A stretch of DNA of 64,000 nt. Origin: Straminergon stramineum. Taxonomy: Eukaryota; Streptophyta; Bryopsida; Hypnales; Calliergonaceae. The notes below the pieces were generated by a model. That model saw nothing but the letters and a program-made list of their open reading frames with translations. It had not been told where the DNA came from and did no database searches. The stretch covers positions 22,139,001-22,203,000 of the forward strand of contig OY987265.1 of the NCBI GenBank assembly GCA_963920665.1, given 5' to 3'. Of this stretch, positions 1 to 13,119 are shown piece after piece (position 1 is the first letter of the stretch; each line of letters begins with the position of its first letter). A program made the position numbers and the translations under genes.

Positions 1-267
1 TTCAAAATACATTTTGACAAATTCTTAGCACGCCCACGACGTAACCCAAAATACTGGTAGCAAACACGAACTGATGGCATTGTTATTTTCCACATAACTT
101 AACACTTAAAAGGCTCTAGACATTGACTTAGAGAATGAAATTGCAAAAATTTGACAAAGATACGCAATAACGCAAAGCATAATCTAACAAGAACTTTGAG
201 GAAACTCAATGTCGATGCAAGCCTCTTAAAGCAACAGATTAAATGTACCCGGATATGCTAAGAGTAC

Positions 268-3200
268 CTGGCCGACAAGACAGTTGCACAGCATTCTTGA
301 TGAGGGAAACAACAGAGACAGTGTAACTAGCATCACCAGTATCTCTCACAAAGTATCGCAGTGGGGTTAAAAGCTCTTCAATCTGGACGACCAACCCAAC
401 CACAACATCCGTAAGACTCGTAGCACAGCACACCGCAGGTAGAAATTTCTGAAAGGAGAGTAAAAACATTTCCAAGCTTCTACAGGACGTTCTATTGCCC
501 TCCCCAGCATCGTCCAAGGCAAATGGAAGACCTGTTATCACGACAGGAAATTCTAAAAATAACACTAAGAGTAAAACTAGGCAATCTCCAGATTACAAGA
601 TATCTTGTCCAGCAATTCCTTTCTTCCTATGCGTTAACACCCACCAGCTCTTGATTTTGAATGTATTGCGCAGTGGCTCCATTATCGCTGGCAAGTAATA
701 ACTCCAATATCTACACCATTGTCGACAAGGTCAAACATTAACTGTTGTTAATGAAAGGTAAGATACAAGAGAGGACTCGGACAGATCTATTCTGAATGTG
801 CAAGTAGACTAAGAATTTATTGCTAATTGAACGAGTAGGACAATCAGTAAGCCCACAAACTAGATGCCATAACTTGGCCCTTAAAACATCTTACTCGCAT
901 AAGTTGATATTCCCATAAGATACTTTAACAAATTCACCATAATTTGGTACAAAATAAATCTTGTGGCCATCTACCCCCTAAAGGCACAGAGTGATCTCCA
1001 GAATTGACGATTTGAAAGAAATCATCATAAAGTACTATTTGGAAGACTATTTCGGAATTGATATACAAATAAAAGTTGTAGGTTTTGAGTTGTAGATTCC
1101 ATCCATGCGGTTAGATTCACCAATGCTATCACAAATATTTTTTTATAAATTTTGAAAGGGAAATTTCAAAATTCCTTCTAAATTCGATTACAAGCAAAAT
1201 ATTATCATTTATTGAGTAAAATTTGTTGGAGTGGATTTGACATGAGTTTCTCTTAACATGGTGGTTTACTGAAATTCTTGTGTTCTTTAAATCTATGACC
1301 TCATTTTTGCAAATCCAGTTTTGAACTCGAGTCAATGCGATTTGGGTTTGGTCAACGACTTGACATACTTCTATATTTGTAATTTTAGAAAAATAAGAAC
1401 TCTAGTAAAACCAAATCCAACCATTAAATAGGACAACAACTTGATAAGGTATATCCACAAATTAGGATGACTTTCATCCAAGCAGTAAAGAGAAAGAAAC
1501 AAGAATATTATCAATCTGTTAGTCGTCCAGAAATTGGACGTCGGAGCGCTATAGGGTAAATACGCATAGCTGCGTGCTGATTAATAGCAAATGTACAAAG
1601 CGCGAACCTGTAAGACATGTCGGTAGAGCTGCGCCAAGTGAACCGGAGGAGCGGATCTGGCCTCCCTCTTCGTAGTAGGAGACAACAAGGGAGTTGTACC
1701 CCCCATGACAACCATGTGAAACATATATTGAAATCTGTCACATTCCGTCAACGTATGTGCCGCCCCGGGATGCCGTGCCAATGCCTTCATTATGTGAACA
1801 ACACTTCCTTCCACCTGGAAAGAACAGCCCAATTCAAGTACAAACATCGCTATCAGATGTACGCGTACATCTCAATGTGAAATAACGAAACTAGGCTGTG
1901 GTTGCAAAGTGTAATAAATCAAACGACAATTCAATGAACTCGTATTTAGCCATGCATAAAATTCTCTCCATCATATCGGCAGAAACACAGAATTCCATAA
2001 AGAACAAACACAGAATAAAAATGCAAAGTACATGCTTTGTCAACCACGATCTTGATAGAAGACCAATACAAATTGATCAATCAATTTCCTTATTTCGAAT
2101 TTCGTTAGTATGGACGTACCACAACTCGGCCGTTCTCATCTTCACCACCATCTGTGACTCTTGTGATACCCATAGTGTCATTTTCCATAGCCGAGTCCGC
2201 AGAATAGAGAAGGCGATACAGAACAATGACAAGTGATGATAATAGTCCAGCTTCAAGAAGTGGCTGCACATCCAATGGCTGCATACAAAAAGAACAGAAG
2301 CTGTTAAGGCAAAAATGAATCTGCGATGAAATGTCGTACAGCAGCAGCTCTAAGGTAAGAAAGGTTTACTAAGCCAAGTTGAACAACAGAATAACCATGG
2401 ACCGAGTGAATCTAAGTTATTTTCTTACCAACGTAAACATTGAGAACTGCTTCAAGTGCGAACAAATATCAACTACGGACAATACAATGACGTAGAGCTC
2501 AGCAGAAAGAGCAGCATACCGGTGCAACAAGGCCTTCTATAGCAAACAGTAAGTTGCCACCAAAACTCAAGTCTCCCTGCAGACATGAGCGCCAAAGTGT
2601 GATGATCAGAACAGAAAGTATGGAATCAATCAAGAAATTTGACAGCTGGTGGAAGCAGAGTAGGAAGGATAGCAATCTGAAGTCACCAATATCATCCCCT
2701 TCACGCACTTCTAGCACAGAAAAAAATGAAATTTGAAATATAAATCGATAATCACAAGATTATATAACTTGACAACAATGATGTTGACTTCACGAGACTT
2801 GTCATCACACCCTTCCGTTTACATTGTGTAAAGCAATAGAGTAACTCCAAGTTCTAGACAAATCCATCTACAAAGAGCTAAACAACAACATTAATCGCTA
2901 TGCTGCCGTCCAGAGAAGATCCAATGACCGAAAATTGACTGACTTGCAAAGAAGAGAGCCAATGCAAGTGAAGAGAAAACATGGAATGGCAGGATAGGAT
3001 TATAATCGTCTGACATGAGGAATTCTATAATATATGAGAAGGGACATACTCTCAGTTCTCCAGCAAAGTAATTTAGAATATCATTCGGCTGTAACTGCCC
3101 ATTGGGGCTAGCCCTTCGCAACTTCTCAATGTCAGTTACAAGTGCTTTTGCGATGGCAAACGCGAACGCTCGATTATCAACAAGCCTGCCAGGAAAGCAA

Positions 3201-4099
3201 CCGAGTAGTATCAGCAGTCTTAATCGACTCTACATAAATATAAGCACAATGACGACGCAAGAAGGTAGAACTGATTCAAACTTACGTTAGGGCAAGTCTG
3301 GCGGGATTGCCAGTTCGCCGGGAGATCTTGCAAAAAAGACTGAGGACCTTCTCCAGAGCCTCCTCCCTTTCCTGCAGGAAGAAATAGTGCAGATGAAAGT
3401 TCAGTACGATCCAACTCAAAGATCCGTCCACACCAGGTTAAATAAACAGGAGTGTCTACATTACAGCCACAGGGATTACTTGACATGACAAGAAATAAAC
3501 CTGTGACAAGCAGGGTATGTCGTGAAATCTATGTAGAGAATCCCAGTCGATCTCAAAGTTTAAAATACAGTGAAACAGCACAAAACATACATAAATCACT
3601 AAAACTGAAAGTCTGAGTAGGACTAAGCCATCTCATAGGTAAACCATTGCCTACAGCAGAGTCATTATAAAAGTTAACAACAAGATGTAAAAGGAAATGA
3701 GCTTCTCGAATTTTCTGATGGTGTACCTTCTCGACTGCAGAGCGAAAGTCATCCCACGCCCTCTTGAAGTCCTGTTCTGACTCATTTGTATCCCTGAACA
3801 CCCAGCCTATTGGATCAGAGAAAAAAAAGTACAGCGAGCCCTGTCCGGCACTCCCCACTCCGCAACAATGGCGAGAACAAGCCAAGCAACTAAATACCCT
3901 GTGAGATCCAGCAATGAATTAGATACAACCCAGGTCTCCGACGATTACTTGAAAACTACAGACATCAACAACAGCCAACATGGTTTTCTCACCCGAAACG
4001 AGGGCTAGTGCCCTCTTCAGGGTGCGGTAGGTTAGCTCTTGGAGATACGGGTAAATTTGCAGCATGGACTTTCTCTCTGAGACGCTCAATCCATTTCAT
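268..4099 (-). CDS. SPI: SPIRRIG-like BEACH-domain protein, N-terminal part (runs off left edge)
   Basis: Nine coding exons on the minus strand: 4099-3993, 3793-3727, 3371-3286, 3185-3050, 2576-2520, 2278-2120, 1814-1608, 710-645 and 382-268. All have GT/AG borders and one continuous frame, giving the first ~333 residues. The family (plant SPIRRIG/BCHA1, animal WDFY3/LYST) comprises proteins of more than 3,000 residues with C-terminal PH-BEACH-WD40 domains that act in membrane trafficking and P-body/mRNA regulation. Only the alpha-helical, armadillo-like N-terminus lies here. Family hallmarks seen: the MKW start, DFKRAWDDFRSA, LVTDIEKLRRAS, VEGSVVHIMKALARHP and the DTGDASYTVSVVSLI segment. 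The start was chosen because MKW opens the plant homologues and exon 1 joins exon 2 in frame. The rest of the gene, including the BEACH domain, lies outside the window. The family call rests on remembered family sequence. Confidence 0.87.
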
Positions 4100-6640
4100 G
4101 ATTGCTTGCCCTATAACATCCCCCTTCGGGCATCTGTGCTTTCTCCACCATCACCCAGTTCAATCTAACAACTACTCTCCTGGGAACCCTGGAATAGTCC
4201 ACTAAACCACAATCGTCCAGCTTTTAAAATATCATCTGTTTCAACCGGCTGGTCCTGAGCTGTAAAACACTTCAGTGGAGAGAACTGAGACGGAAGATCT
4301 GAGAAGCCTTGCCATGTCTATCTACACACTGTAAATGTCAGGATTTACTGTCCCTTCCAACCATGTTGCCCTGCATTTCTATGATACCATCAGTAACATG
4401 CACGTTTACTCTTTCACCGCTCCAATCCAGCAGATTAGCGAACAATCTCGACTGCATCGATACCACCCTCTCTCCTCCTGCGTTTCATTCTGCCAACCTG
4501 AAATACAAAATAGGCAGTTGGTGATCAAAATAAAGAGAACTCACTAGGACCTGCATAGGTATCTCTCTGTCAGAATGAACCCCATCCAGTACTGATAAAG
4601 CGACCTCACAGACAATGTTTTATGCAGCCGCACAACCGAAGTCCGGAATTCCCGTCAGAAGCACGACACACCTCAAAAAATGGCAGCACGTCAAAGGTAC
4701 AGAAATAGCTGTGAAGTGCTGCTAAGGTGACACACAGAGCATGTTCTATGGAGAGAATGCAACCGAGGTCTACATTTCAAGGGAAGGTGTCCCCTGAGCA
4801 GCACTCAAGTACCGAGAAATAGTATTCAGTAACTCCAAAGTCAAATCATAAGGGTGGATAGGAAGAAAAAAACGAGGGGCGGATAGTAAAACAGGTTCTT
4901 GAGCGTACGTCGTGTTTAGCAAGGCTAAAAGCACAAGAGGGTGGAGACCCAAATTTCTTCATCACCCACTGCCACAGAGAATTTAGATAGCACTACAAGT
5001 TCACATTTTATAGTGAAGAAAACGTGCAAGTAGTGAGCTGGGAAAATGCGATTCCCAAAGTCGGTATAATATGAGCTTGAAAGGCACTTTCTATCTCTGC
5101 CAGTTCAACAAAGAAATTCAAAAAAGCCGTGACCGTCTAACACAGAGAGCTGAACTAGACGGAAATGAAGAGATGGTGCCAACCCTAAGAATCCTGGTTC
5201 TTAGGCATCCAAGATCCTTTAAAATTCAACCTAAAGATTACTGAGGGCCAAAGCCCAAGGTATTCGGGTGCCAAACGCTATCCAGGAGCAGACTAAAGAT
5301 CTAGGAATCGCAATGCAGCATAAAAATTGAGTGCAAGAAGTAACAATTCGCTAGACTAGCAATGGAAACTGAGATCATTATTCACAGTAGTCACAGTGTC
5401 GAAGTACAGGACCACCTTGAAGGACTGCTTCGTCTTCTGGACCCAAAATTCAGCACCAAATAATGACGAGGTTTAAGTTCCCAGGGTAATATCAATCCTG
5501 ACCAACTCGCAACCACCGACACGGATTTGGGACTCCGCAGCATTGGAGGCACAAGGTGCACTGGATGGTCCGTTGGAAACCAATGAGAAACAAAATCAAG
5601 CAATCCTTGCTCATTGCGACGATTCCAACGCAGCTCGGCTTCCACTCTGGCTCGTGTAGGGTGTAGCTCGTGGGGTGGAAGAATCCCAGGGACGTACCCT
5701 CATTTAGGGTGTTATTGCTGTTGTTGTTGTGCCACAGCCGATGAGCGACAGGGTAAATTCCTGAAGCGAAGAAAATAGGGATTACCCGATCAGAGGGGGA
5801 GGGGGGGTCCAGAGCTACACTTTTCCGAAAACCTACTGCGAATGGGTCGTGAAAGGATGGCCCGAAAACCCGAACTCACACCTCGAAACTCTCACAGAAC
5901 CTCTGCGTAATAGAAATCCATCGGCCACTCCAACGACGACTCTCTTCCAGAGTAGTGAAATAGAAGCAATCCACGCCCTCCGAAATCAAAAACAAGAAAA
6001 CTGACTCACTAGAATCGCTCTCTCTCCAATCTAAACCTAGCTACCGGCTGGAAAAAATCACAGCCAAAACGGGTCAATATTTCTATCGCAGCGAATCTCA
6101 GAAGCAGGCGATTGAACTCCAAACAATCCTAACATCTCCCAAACGTCTCCACATCGAAAGCCATTCGTCAAAAAATGAAAGAAGCTGCTGCACGCCTGTT
6201 GTCATCCCGCCAATGGCCCTTTTCCAATCCAAATCTCTCCATCTCATCTCTCGTCCCCGAAACGCACCAAATCACGCGATCGGTGGCCCAGAGAAACTCT
6301 TACCGAAACTCAGCACCACGAGCAGAACTCACGAAACACACTCCAATCTCCTCGTCGAGCTCCCACCAGCTTAACTTGCTAAAGAGGCTTGCGCACCACG
6401 AGCTTCTCCGCTCACCGCGAGAAAAAACCCTGCAAACTCAATTGCGCTCGTGCGGCTCGGCAAGGGACGAGCGCGATATGGTGGCGAATTGAATCGTTGG
6501 AGCGCAGGCATTAAGTTAAGTTAGACAAAAGCGAGCAGTAGCAGGCAGGGTCGAAGAAATGCGGGAAGCGCAAGGGGCGGGGAAGTCCGAGTCTGAGTCC
6601 TTGGGAAGGGGGGAGGACGGGCCGGGAGAGCCGCGGGTTC
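4100..6640 (-). other. Long leader/promoter region of the SPIRRIG-like gene
   Basis: About 2.5 kb upstream of the ATG at 4099 with moderate GC content and no convincing coding exon. The GC content rises around 6540-6640, a likely promoter or CpG-rich core. Several short upstream ORFs occur on the minus strand (for example 5645-5391), none recognisable. A 5' leader with one or more introns is likely but cannot be placed from sequence alone. Confidence 0.35.
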
Positions 6641-7044
6641 AGTGCAGGTTTGGTGGTCGCATTAGTCGCGCCCACTGCTTCCTACCGGGTCCGCTGCAGC
6701 AGGTCGCTGTTGCCACAAGTCAAGGGATTTAATGTTTTTCATTCATCCAAATCTGTTACGCTTTCTTTAGACCGTGAGACCCGAAACTCGAGGATTAACT
6801 TGTCATCCATTATGGATGGATGTAGAATTGTTTTCATCCAATGCCCTATTCGTCGTCATGCTTGCTCCAATTGCCATGTGCGTCCAGGTTTCTCAGGGAC
6901 TGCCATGTGCAGTTGGCCCAAATTCTTTTCAAGACCTCGTGGCTCTAAGGTTTCATGTACCTTAAGTTACCACACTACCACTATGTTTCTACATGTTACA
7001 ACCGGTACACTCTAATAATGATAATTCGTGAGACAACATATAAC
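6641..7044. other. Intergenic, no gene seen
   Basis: Transition from the GC-rich leader region to AT-rich intergenic DNA. I see short ORFs without family resemblance and no RNA gene. Confidence 0.3.
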
Positions 7045-9035
7045 TTAGTGTTGCCACTTGTGTGCCTTGTGCCGTTGCCACAGCTAAAATAAACGTAAAA
7101 ATAGTTTTCTCATTTTTCCATTTGTAAAAAATTTGAAATTCAATATCTTTTATGCATAAGGAGTGTGAGGTCTTTGTTGTGGTGTGAGAGGTTGCTTTAC
7201 TAATACAAATAGAAAGCTTTTTGCCCAAAGGAGTGTAAGGGCTTTGTTTTGTGGCATATGGACATGTGATGTGAAAGTTATGTTTTTTTCAAAATAAAAG
7301 ATAATTTAATTCAATTATTTTCTAATTCATAAAAACTTGGAAATGCAATAATTTTCACACATTAGGTCCTAACACCACAAAAAAAGGTTATGCACCCTTC
7401 CTTAAAGATAGCTTTCCAATAGTACAAAGAATGCAATGGAAGGACTCATGGTCCAAGAGATCTCACTATAACAAATTTAAAAAATAAAAATAAAAATAAC
7501 TTAAGGTATAGACTAGTGTGCCTTGTGCCATTGCCACAACAAAAAATAAAAGTAAAATAGCTTTTTCATTTTTTCATTTGTACAAAAATTGAAATTCAAT
7601 ATCTTTTACGCATGAAGGAGTACAAGGGCTTTGTTTCAAGGCATTTGGACATGTAATGTGAAAGTTATGTTTTTTTTTAAAATAGAAGATAACATAATTC
7701 AATTTTCTAATTCACAAAAACTTTGAAATTCAATAAATTTCACACCTTAGGTCAACACACCACAAAACAAAGTTTGTGCACCCCTTTTGCAAAGAATTTT
7801 CCAACGGTACCAAGAATTTTGTAGAATGCTTTACGATTTCTTAGATTTTAGCATATCAAACAAAACAAACAACCTAATTTAAGGTATAGACTAGTATACC
7901 TTGTGTTGTTGCCACAATCATTATAAATAGTAAAGAAAAAAATAGGTTTTCATTTTTTCATTTTTAAAAACTCCAAAATTCAATATCTTTTATGTAGGAA
8001 GTACAAGAGCTTTATTGTGGTATGAGAGGATGTATTCTTGATACAAATAGAATGCTTTGTGTGTATAGAGGAGAGTGAGAGCTTTGTTTCATGGTGTTTT
8101 GACATGTGATGTGAAAGTTATGTCTTTTCCAAAATAAAAGATAATTTCATTCAATTTATTTATTCATAAAAACTTTGAAATTCAATAACTTTCACACCCT
8201 AGGTCCAAAATGCCAAGAAACAAAGTCCGTGTACCCCTCTTTACAAAGAGCTTTCCAATGTTACTAAGAACACCGACACATACTTTACAATTTCTTAGAT
8301 CTTAGCATATCAAACAAACAAACTCAAGCTATAGACTAGTGTGCCATGTATTGTTGCCATAGTCAACAAAAAAGTAGAAGTGATTTTCTAATTTCTTGAT
8401 TCATAAAAGATTGGAAATTCAATAACTTTTACCATGTAGATGCAAAACTTTACAAAACAAAGCCTAAGCACCCCTCCTCATTGAGCACTTTCTGATGGTA
8501 CTAAGCACACAACCAAGGGACTTGTGGTTTGGAGATCTCAATGTAACAAACAAACAAAATAAAACAAACAAATAGCCTAATTTAAGGTATGGACTAGTAT
8601 AGCCTTATGTTGTTGCCACAACCAAAATAAAAAAGTAAAAGTAAATTTTATTTTTTTCATTTTTTCATTTATAAGAACTTTGAAATTCAGTATACAAGGC
8701 TTGGTTGTGATGTAAGAGGTTGCGTTCTTGATACAAATAGAAAGCTTTATGCATGAAGGAGTGCAAGGGCTTTGTTTTGTGGCATTTGGACATGCAATAC
8801 AAAAGTTATGTTCTATCCAAAATAAAAGATAATCTCATTTAGTTTTCTAATTCATAAAAAACTTTGAAATTCAATACCTTTCACGCTATAGGTCCAAACA
8901 TCATAAAACAAAGTCTCTCTACCCCTCCTTGAAAAGAGCTTTCCAACGATACCAATAGTGTTGCCGAACACTTCACAATTTCTTAGATCTCAACATATCA
9001 AATTAACTAACTAACTAATTTAAGGTATAGATATC
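7045..9035 (+). repeat. Degenerate tandem array of ~0.4 kb units
   Basis: Five recurrences of an anchor resembling GTGCCTTGTGCCATTGCCACA, beginning near 7061, 7516, 7893, 8339 and 8596, with a closing TTTAAGGTATAGA near 9020. Between anchors the same blocks recur in the same order: a T-rich run, GAAATTCAATATCTTTTA, CTTTGTTTTGTGGCATTTGGACATG, AAAGTTATGTT, and a block near CCCTCCTTGAAAAGAGCTTTCCAA. Spacing varies from about 260 to 460 bp, so units have gained and lost segments. No coding capacity was seen. Confidence 0.75.
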
Positions 9036-9313
9036 AGGAAGGCTAGTGTTGTCAGAAAATAATTCTAAAAGTAAATCCCTCATTCTTTTGGATATTAATT
9101 TTTATAATATTTTGGAGAAAAAAATTGAAGAATATTATTATTTGTAGTATATTTTTATCTTTATTTTACCTAAATAAATAAATTTCTAGCATAGAAGTGT
9201 TAAACTTGTCCTTATCTATGGTACTTACCTTACTTAATCCATCGAGGATAGGCCTTCAAATTTTGAACAACAAATGAATGCAAACACATCTCAAACACAA
9301 ATCATTTCTTCTA
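9036..9313. other. AT-rich spacer, nothing recognised
   Basis: AT-rich sequence between the tandem array and the CACTA element; no ORF or RNA gene is visible. Confidence 0.3.
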
Positions 9314-10439
9314 CACTAGAAGAAAACAAGGGGTTTTGCAACTACTATTTGCAACTAGTTTTGTAGTTGCATGAGACGTTTGCAACTAGGTGACAAAAAA
9401 AAGCTCACAGTTGTAGTGGACAAGTCGCACTAGTTGCAAAGCAGTTGGAAAAATTTCCAATGTGGTTTCTCATCCAACAACCTATTTGAAAGTTCATCGA
9501 TGAACACTTGTGACGTAGTTGCTGATGTGGAAGTTATTTGTGTGTGACTAGTTTGTGACAAACGTGCAACTAGCATGAAACTAGTTTATAACTAACATAC
9601 AACTGATGTGCAACTAGTTTCCAACTAATGTACAACTTATTAGTAATTCATGGACATATAGATTTAGAATTTCATATCTATATTTTTTTATATTGTCAAA
9701 TCCAAAAATTTCTTAAAACTTTAAATATTCCTAGATTCTTGTAGATTATAGAAATCTACAAAGCGTAAAAATCTACAACATGTAGAAATATTAGAATTTC
9801 ATAATCAAAATTCATTACACAAGATTGCTATAACTTACAATTCTTATATGTCTAAGTTAATTGTATTCTTGACAATTGATATGGGACAATTAATAAAAGA
9901 CTTAGTAGTAGTTCCATTTTAGTTGTTTTTTAGTTGCAAGCTAGTTGTTTCCTAGTTGCAATTTACTTGGTTTCTAATTGCATGCCAATTGTATTGTAGT
10001 TAAAGTCTAGTCATTTCTTAGACAAACTCTAGTCAAATTGTAGTTGAAGTCTAGCTGTAGTCTAATTGTAGTTGCAATTTAGTTATAGCCTAATTGCATT
10101 GTAGTTGCTTTCTAGTTGCACTAGAGTTGTTTTCTAATTGAATTGCTATCAAATTTAGATTATAAGCAATTGTAGATAAACACATTGGACTCTACAAAAT
10201 GTAAAATTGTCCACATCGACAATTTTGATGAATATTAGATGTAAAATACCTCACATCAACTCTTTAGTTACATTCTTGTAACCGTAACTACATTGTGCGA
10301 CTACTTTGCGACTATTTCACAACTACAGTCTCACTATATCAAAGTTGGTGCAAATGTAGAGGATTGCAGTTGCAGGGTAGTTACAGAGGATTGTAGTTGC
10401 ATTTCAATTGGTTGCAGTGGACATGCTTTTCTTCTAGTG
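9314..10439. mobile_element. Non-autonomous CACTA (En/Spm-type) DNA transposon
   Basis: The 1,126-bp interval begins CACTAGAAGAAAA and ends with its exact reverse complement TTTTCTTCTAGTG, a perfect 13-bp terminal inverted repeat. It closely matches the CACTACAAGAAAA-type termini of plant CACTA elements. The flanking trinucleotides are CTA (9311-9313) and CCA (10440-10442), so the usual 3-bp target duplication is present with one mismatch. Both subterminal zones carry many copies of GCAACTAG/TAGTTGCA-like motifs in either orientation (dense at 9340-9450, 9540-9630, 9920-10140 and 10260-10415), as expected of transposase-binding repeats in this superfamily. There is no transposase ORF, so it would need an autonomous partner. 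Confidence 0.85.
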
Positions 10440-10463
10440 CCATTCATAATCTAATTATTTGTA

Positions 10464-10805
10464 AAACAACACTAGTGTGTGAGCTTACACATGTGAGCCT
10501 ACAGCCATTCATTTGAAGGTGTTTATAACATATGTACCTATAATATAGGTACACTATAGTCTTGGAAAGTGTCTATAGTGTAGGTATCTATAACATAGAC
10601 ACCTATAAACATAGAAAGTGCCAATAATATACACTCCTAAACTTATGGGCTCATAGATTGATGCTCACATGCTCATGATGCTAGAGGTACCTATAATATA
10701 ATTACACTATAATTATACAAGGTTTCTATAATAATCATACATAGGTGTATAGTCTTCTAGGCTCACAGGCTTACACTCCAAGACTCACATAATAGCAACC
10801 CTCTT
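10464..10805 (+). repeat. Dispersed TATAACATAGGTACC-rich repeat, copy A
   Basis: Starts with an AACAACACTAG-TGTGTGAG segment and ends with CTCACAT..TAGCAACCCTC. Inside are many variants of ACCTATAACATAGGTACC. The ends form imperfect inverted repeats (CTA-3 nt-TGTGAG). Related copies occur at 20,028-20,265 and, inverted, at 36,125-36,360 and 58,490-58,612. Non-coding. Confidence 0.65.
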
Positions 10806-11215
10806 TATCATAACAATACTTCTTTTGTGCTTGAAATTGGAAAATTCAATTATTTTATATTTTGGTTAATTTTTAGACCATAGTTCCTTTTGGCAATGAA
10901 ATGTTAATTTCTTAGTCTTGTCTTCTATTCAAAACCATACTACTATTAATGAGCTAGTAGTTTTATATTGAATAATGATGGCATACAATGTTGCCAACAA
11001 TGGTAAAATGATTTCATCACTTTGCTTTGGGTTGTGTCATAAATTTTAGAAATAATTGGTAGGAAGGAGAACGTAGATTTGAAATTTTAAGGGCAAAATG
11101 AATAATGTCTCAAGTGACAAGATTCCAATAATATTGAATTACTTCACTCCAAGGTAGATATACAACCTTCAAGAAGTGATTATTGATAAGGGAAACTCAA
11201 CCACTTATGAGAGGT
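10806..11215. other. AT-rich intergenic, nothing recognised
   Basis: No ORF of note, no RNA gene and no clear repeat end. Confidence 0.3.
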
Positions 11216-11741
11216 TTAATCCCTAAAGAATAATTATCCATTAAACAAACCATAGAAAATCTAGATAGGTTTATATGAAGTCAAACTTGTTTGGATGTTC
11301 ACAAAATTTTGACATAAGGTGTGAACATGTAACCCTGTAATAGGAATATTATTTTTCTATCAATCATGTGCCTAGATCAAAAGTTATGTTGCCCCGAACC
11401 TTTTTTCTCTAATTGGGCAACTTTTGCAAAACTCTTCCTTTACTTTTGAAATTTGGAAGGTATGTCACTTACATGATATAAGATAAGATGCAAATGTAAG
11501 AAAAATAACCATGTGTAGTATTAAAATCTTACTTTAGGAGGAGTAGAAGGCTATTGGCCTTGACAAGCAAGGTGGAAAAAAAAATTCTTCTATTTTCAAA
11601 CATTATAATCTTTCAATTCATGTAGTCAAAGTTTTTGAATTTTGAAAAAAACCTTTTTTTTCATTTTTCTCTCACTGGCCTAAAAAGTGGCAATTTATCA
11701 AAATTTGTGCCTAAAATGTGCCTTAGTCCTTTATGGATTAA
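11216..11741. mobile_element. Probable TTAA-bounded element, ~0.53 kb
   Basis: The left end reads TTAATCCCTAAAG; the right end, read on the other strand, is TTAATCCATAAAGG, giving ~13-bp imperfect terminal inverted repeats flanked by TTAA. This fits the TTAA/CCC element family seen elsewhere in the window. The interior is AT-rich and non-coding. Membership rests on the ends only. Confidence 0.45.
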
Positions 11742-13119
11742 ATACCCTCACTACTTTTTTCCAACAACTATTATTTTGAAAATTAAAACTCTATGTTTGG
11801 CAAAAAATTAGAATCCTCAAAAGTTTCAAATATACCCTATATTTTTGGCCACGTTGAATTTGTGTTACAAATTTATTTTGTTGGTGCAAATTGTTTAATT
11901 GCATTTGAAAAATTAAACCTTAGTTACTCTTAGTCTAATATCCACCCTAAAGTAAAGGATTAACCTCCTACTTTTAGCCCCTCTATATGAATGTTTGATT
12001 GTGCCTCTAAGGTAGTGGCACCTTCAATTGCCAAATATATAAAATGAACTCTTATTCTTTGCCTAATAGCAAATCTAATCTACATGTGAAACTTCCATTC
12101 TTCTATTTAGAACTTGAGTAGATTGTCGGAATGACTATTTTGAGGTTCCTCTAATCATGCATCACTCTTTGTTGCTTCAATGTTCAAAGCCTACAATGTG
12201 CTATTTTAGAAAATTTATAAAATATTTTTCAATTAGTAGAAAATCTAGATTATAGCATTTGTCACTTTAATTTGCAAATATAGTTGAACAAATTTTTCAC
12301 AAAGAGGTTACATGAAAGACACTAAAACGTGCCTATTAGACAATTTAACCTTGTAAGGATGCTATGGACATTTTGGGTCTAATAGATGATTTTCAATATT
12401 GCTAAAAATATGAAAAATGAACCTATCCAATCCACAAATGGATCAATTTTTGTTGACTACTTTGGTCCTTGGCTTCATCTATTTCGAGTTTAACCATTAA
12501 TACTTGAATGTTTTTTTGAATTTAGCATATTTCTACTTATATCTTTCTAGAAATTTCTTGTATACCTCCATTTCATTAAATAGGACATAAAGAATGGTCC
12601 TATTTTAATGATTCAACAAGTCCTTGGGAAGAAAAAGAAAGTATTTGGATAGGACATTGTCCTAAAGCATTCTATTCACCATCCAAAAGATAGATGTCAA
12701 AAGTACTCAGGAATTAATCTTGTAATACTACATCAACCAAAAAAATTTCAATGGATGATTTTCTAGATTATTGTAGAGATGAAGAATGCACCTATTGGTC
12801 CATGAATCATAGATCATTTTTGGCAAAGTACCTTCGTGATAGATCTTATCTTTGAGGGTTAATACTATGAAGACATTGCAACCTTGAAAGCTTCAAGGAT
12901 GACTTCACTCTTAATTGTAGAAACAAAGAATGTACCTAATAGTCCAATAATCAGAGTATTTTGGTAACTCCCTTGGTCATAGGAGGTTGCAATCTTCTAA
13001 ATTAAAGGTGCAACTACTATCACTTGAGGTCACCTTTGGCAAAACTATGTCAAATAAATCTTTAAAATTAGAATTTAGTTCAACAATTCTTTTTTTTATA
13101 ATAAGTTACAAAGCAATGA
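11742..13119. other. AT-rich intergenic, nothing recognised
   Basis: About 1.4 kb of AT-rich DNA without long ORFs or a recognisable mobile-element end. Confidence 0.3.
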
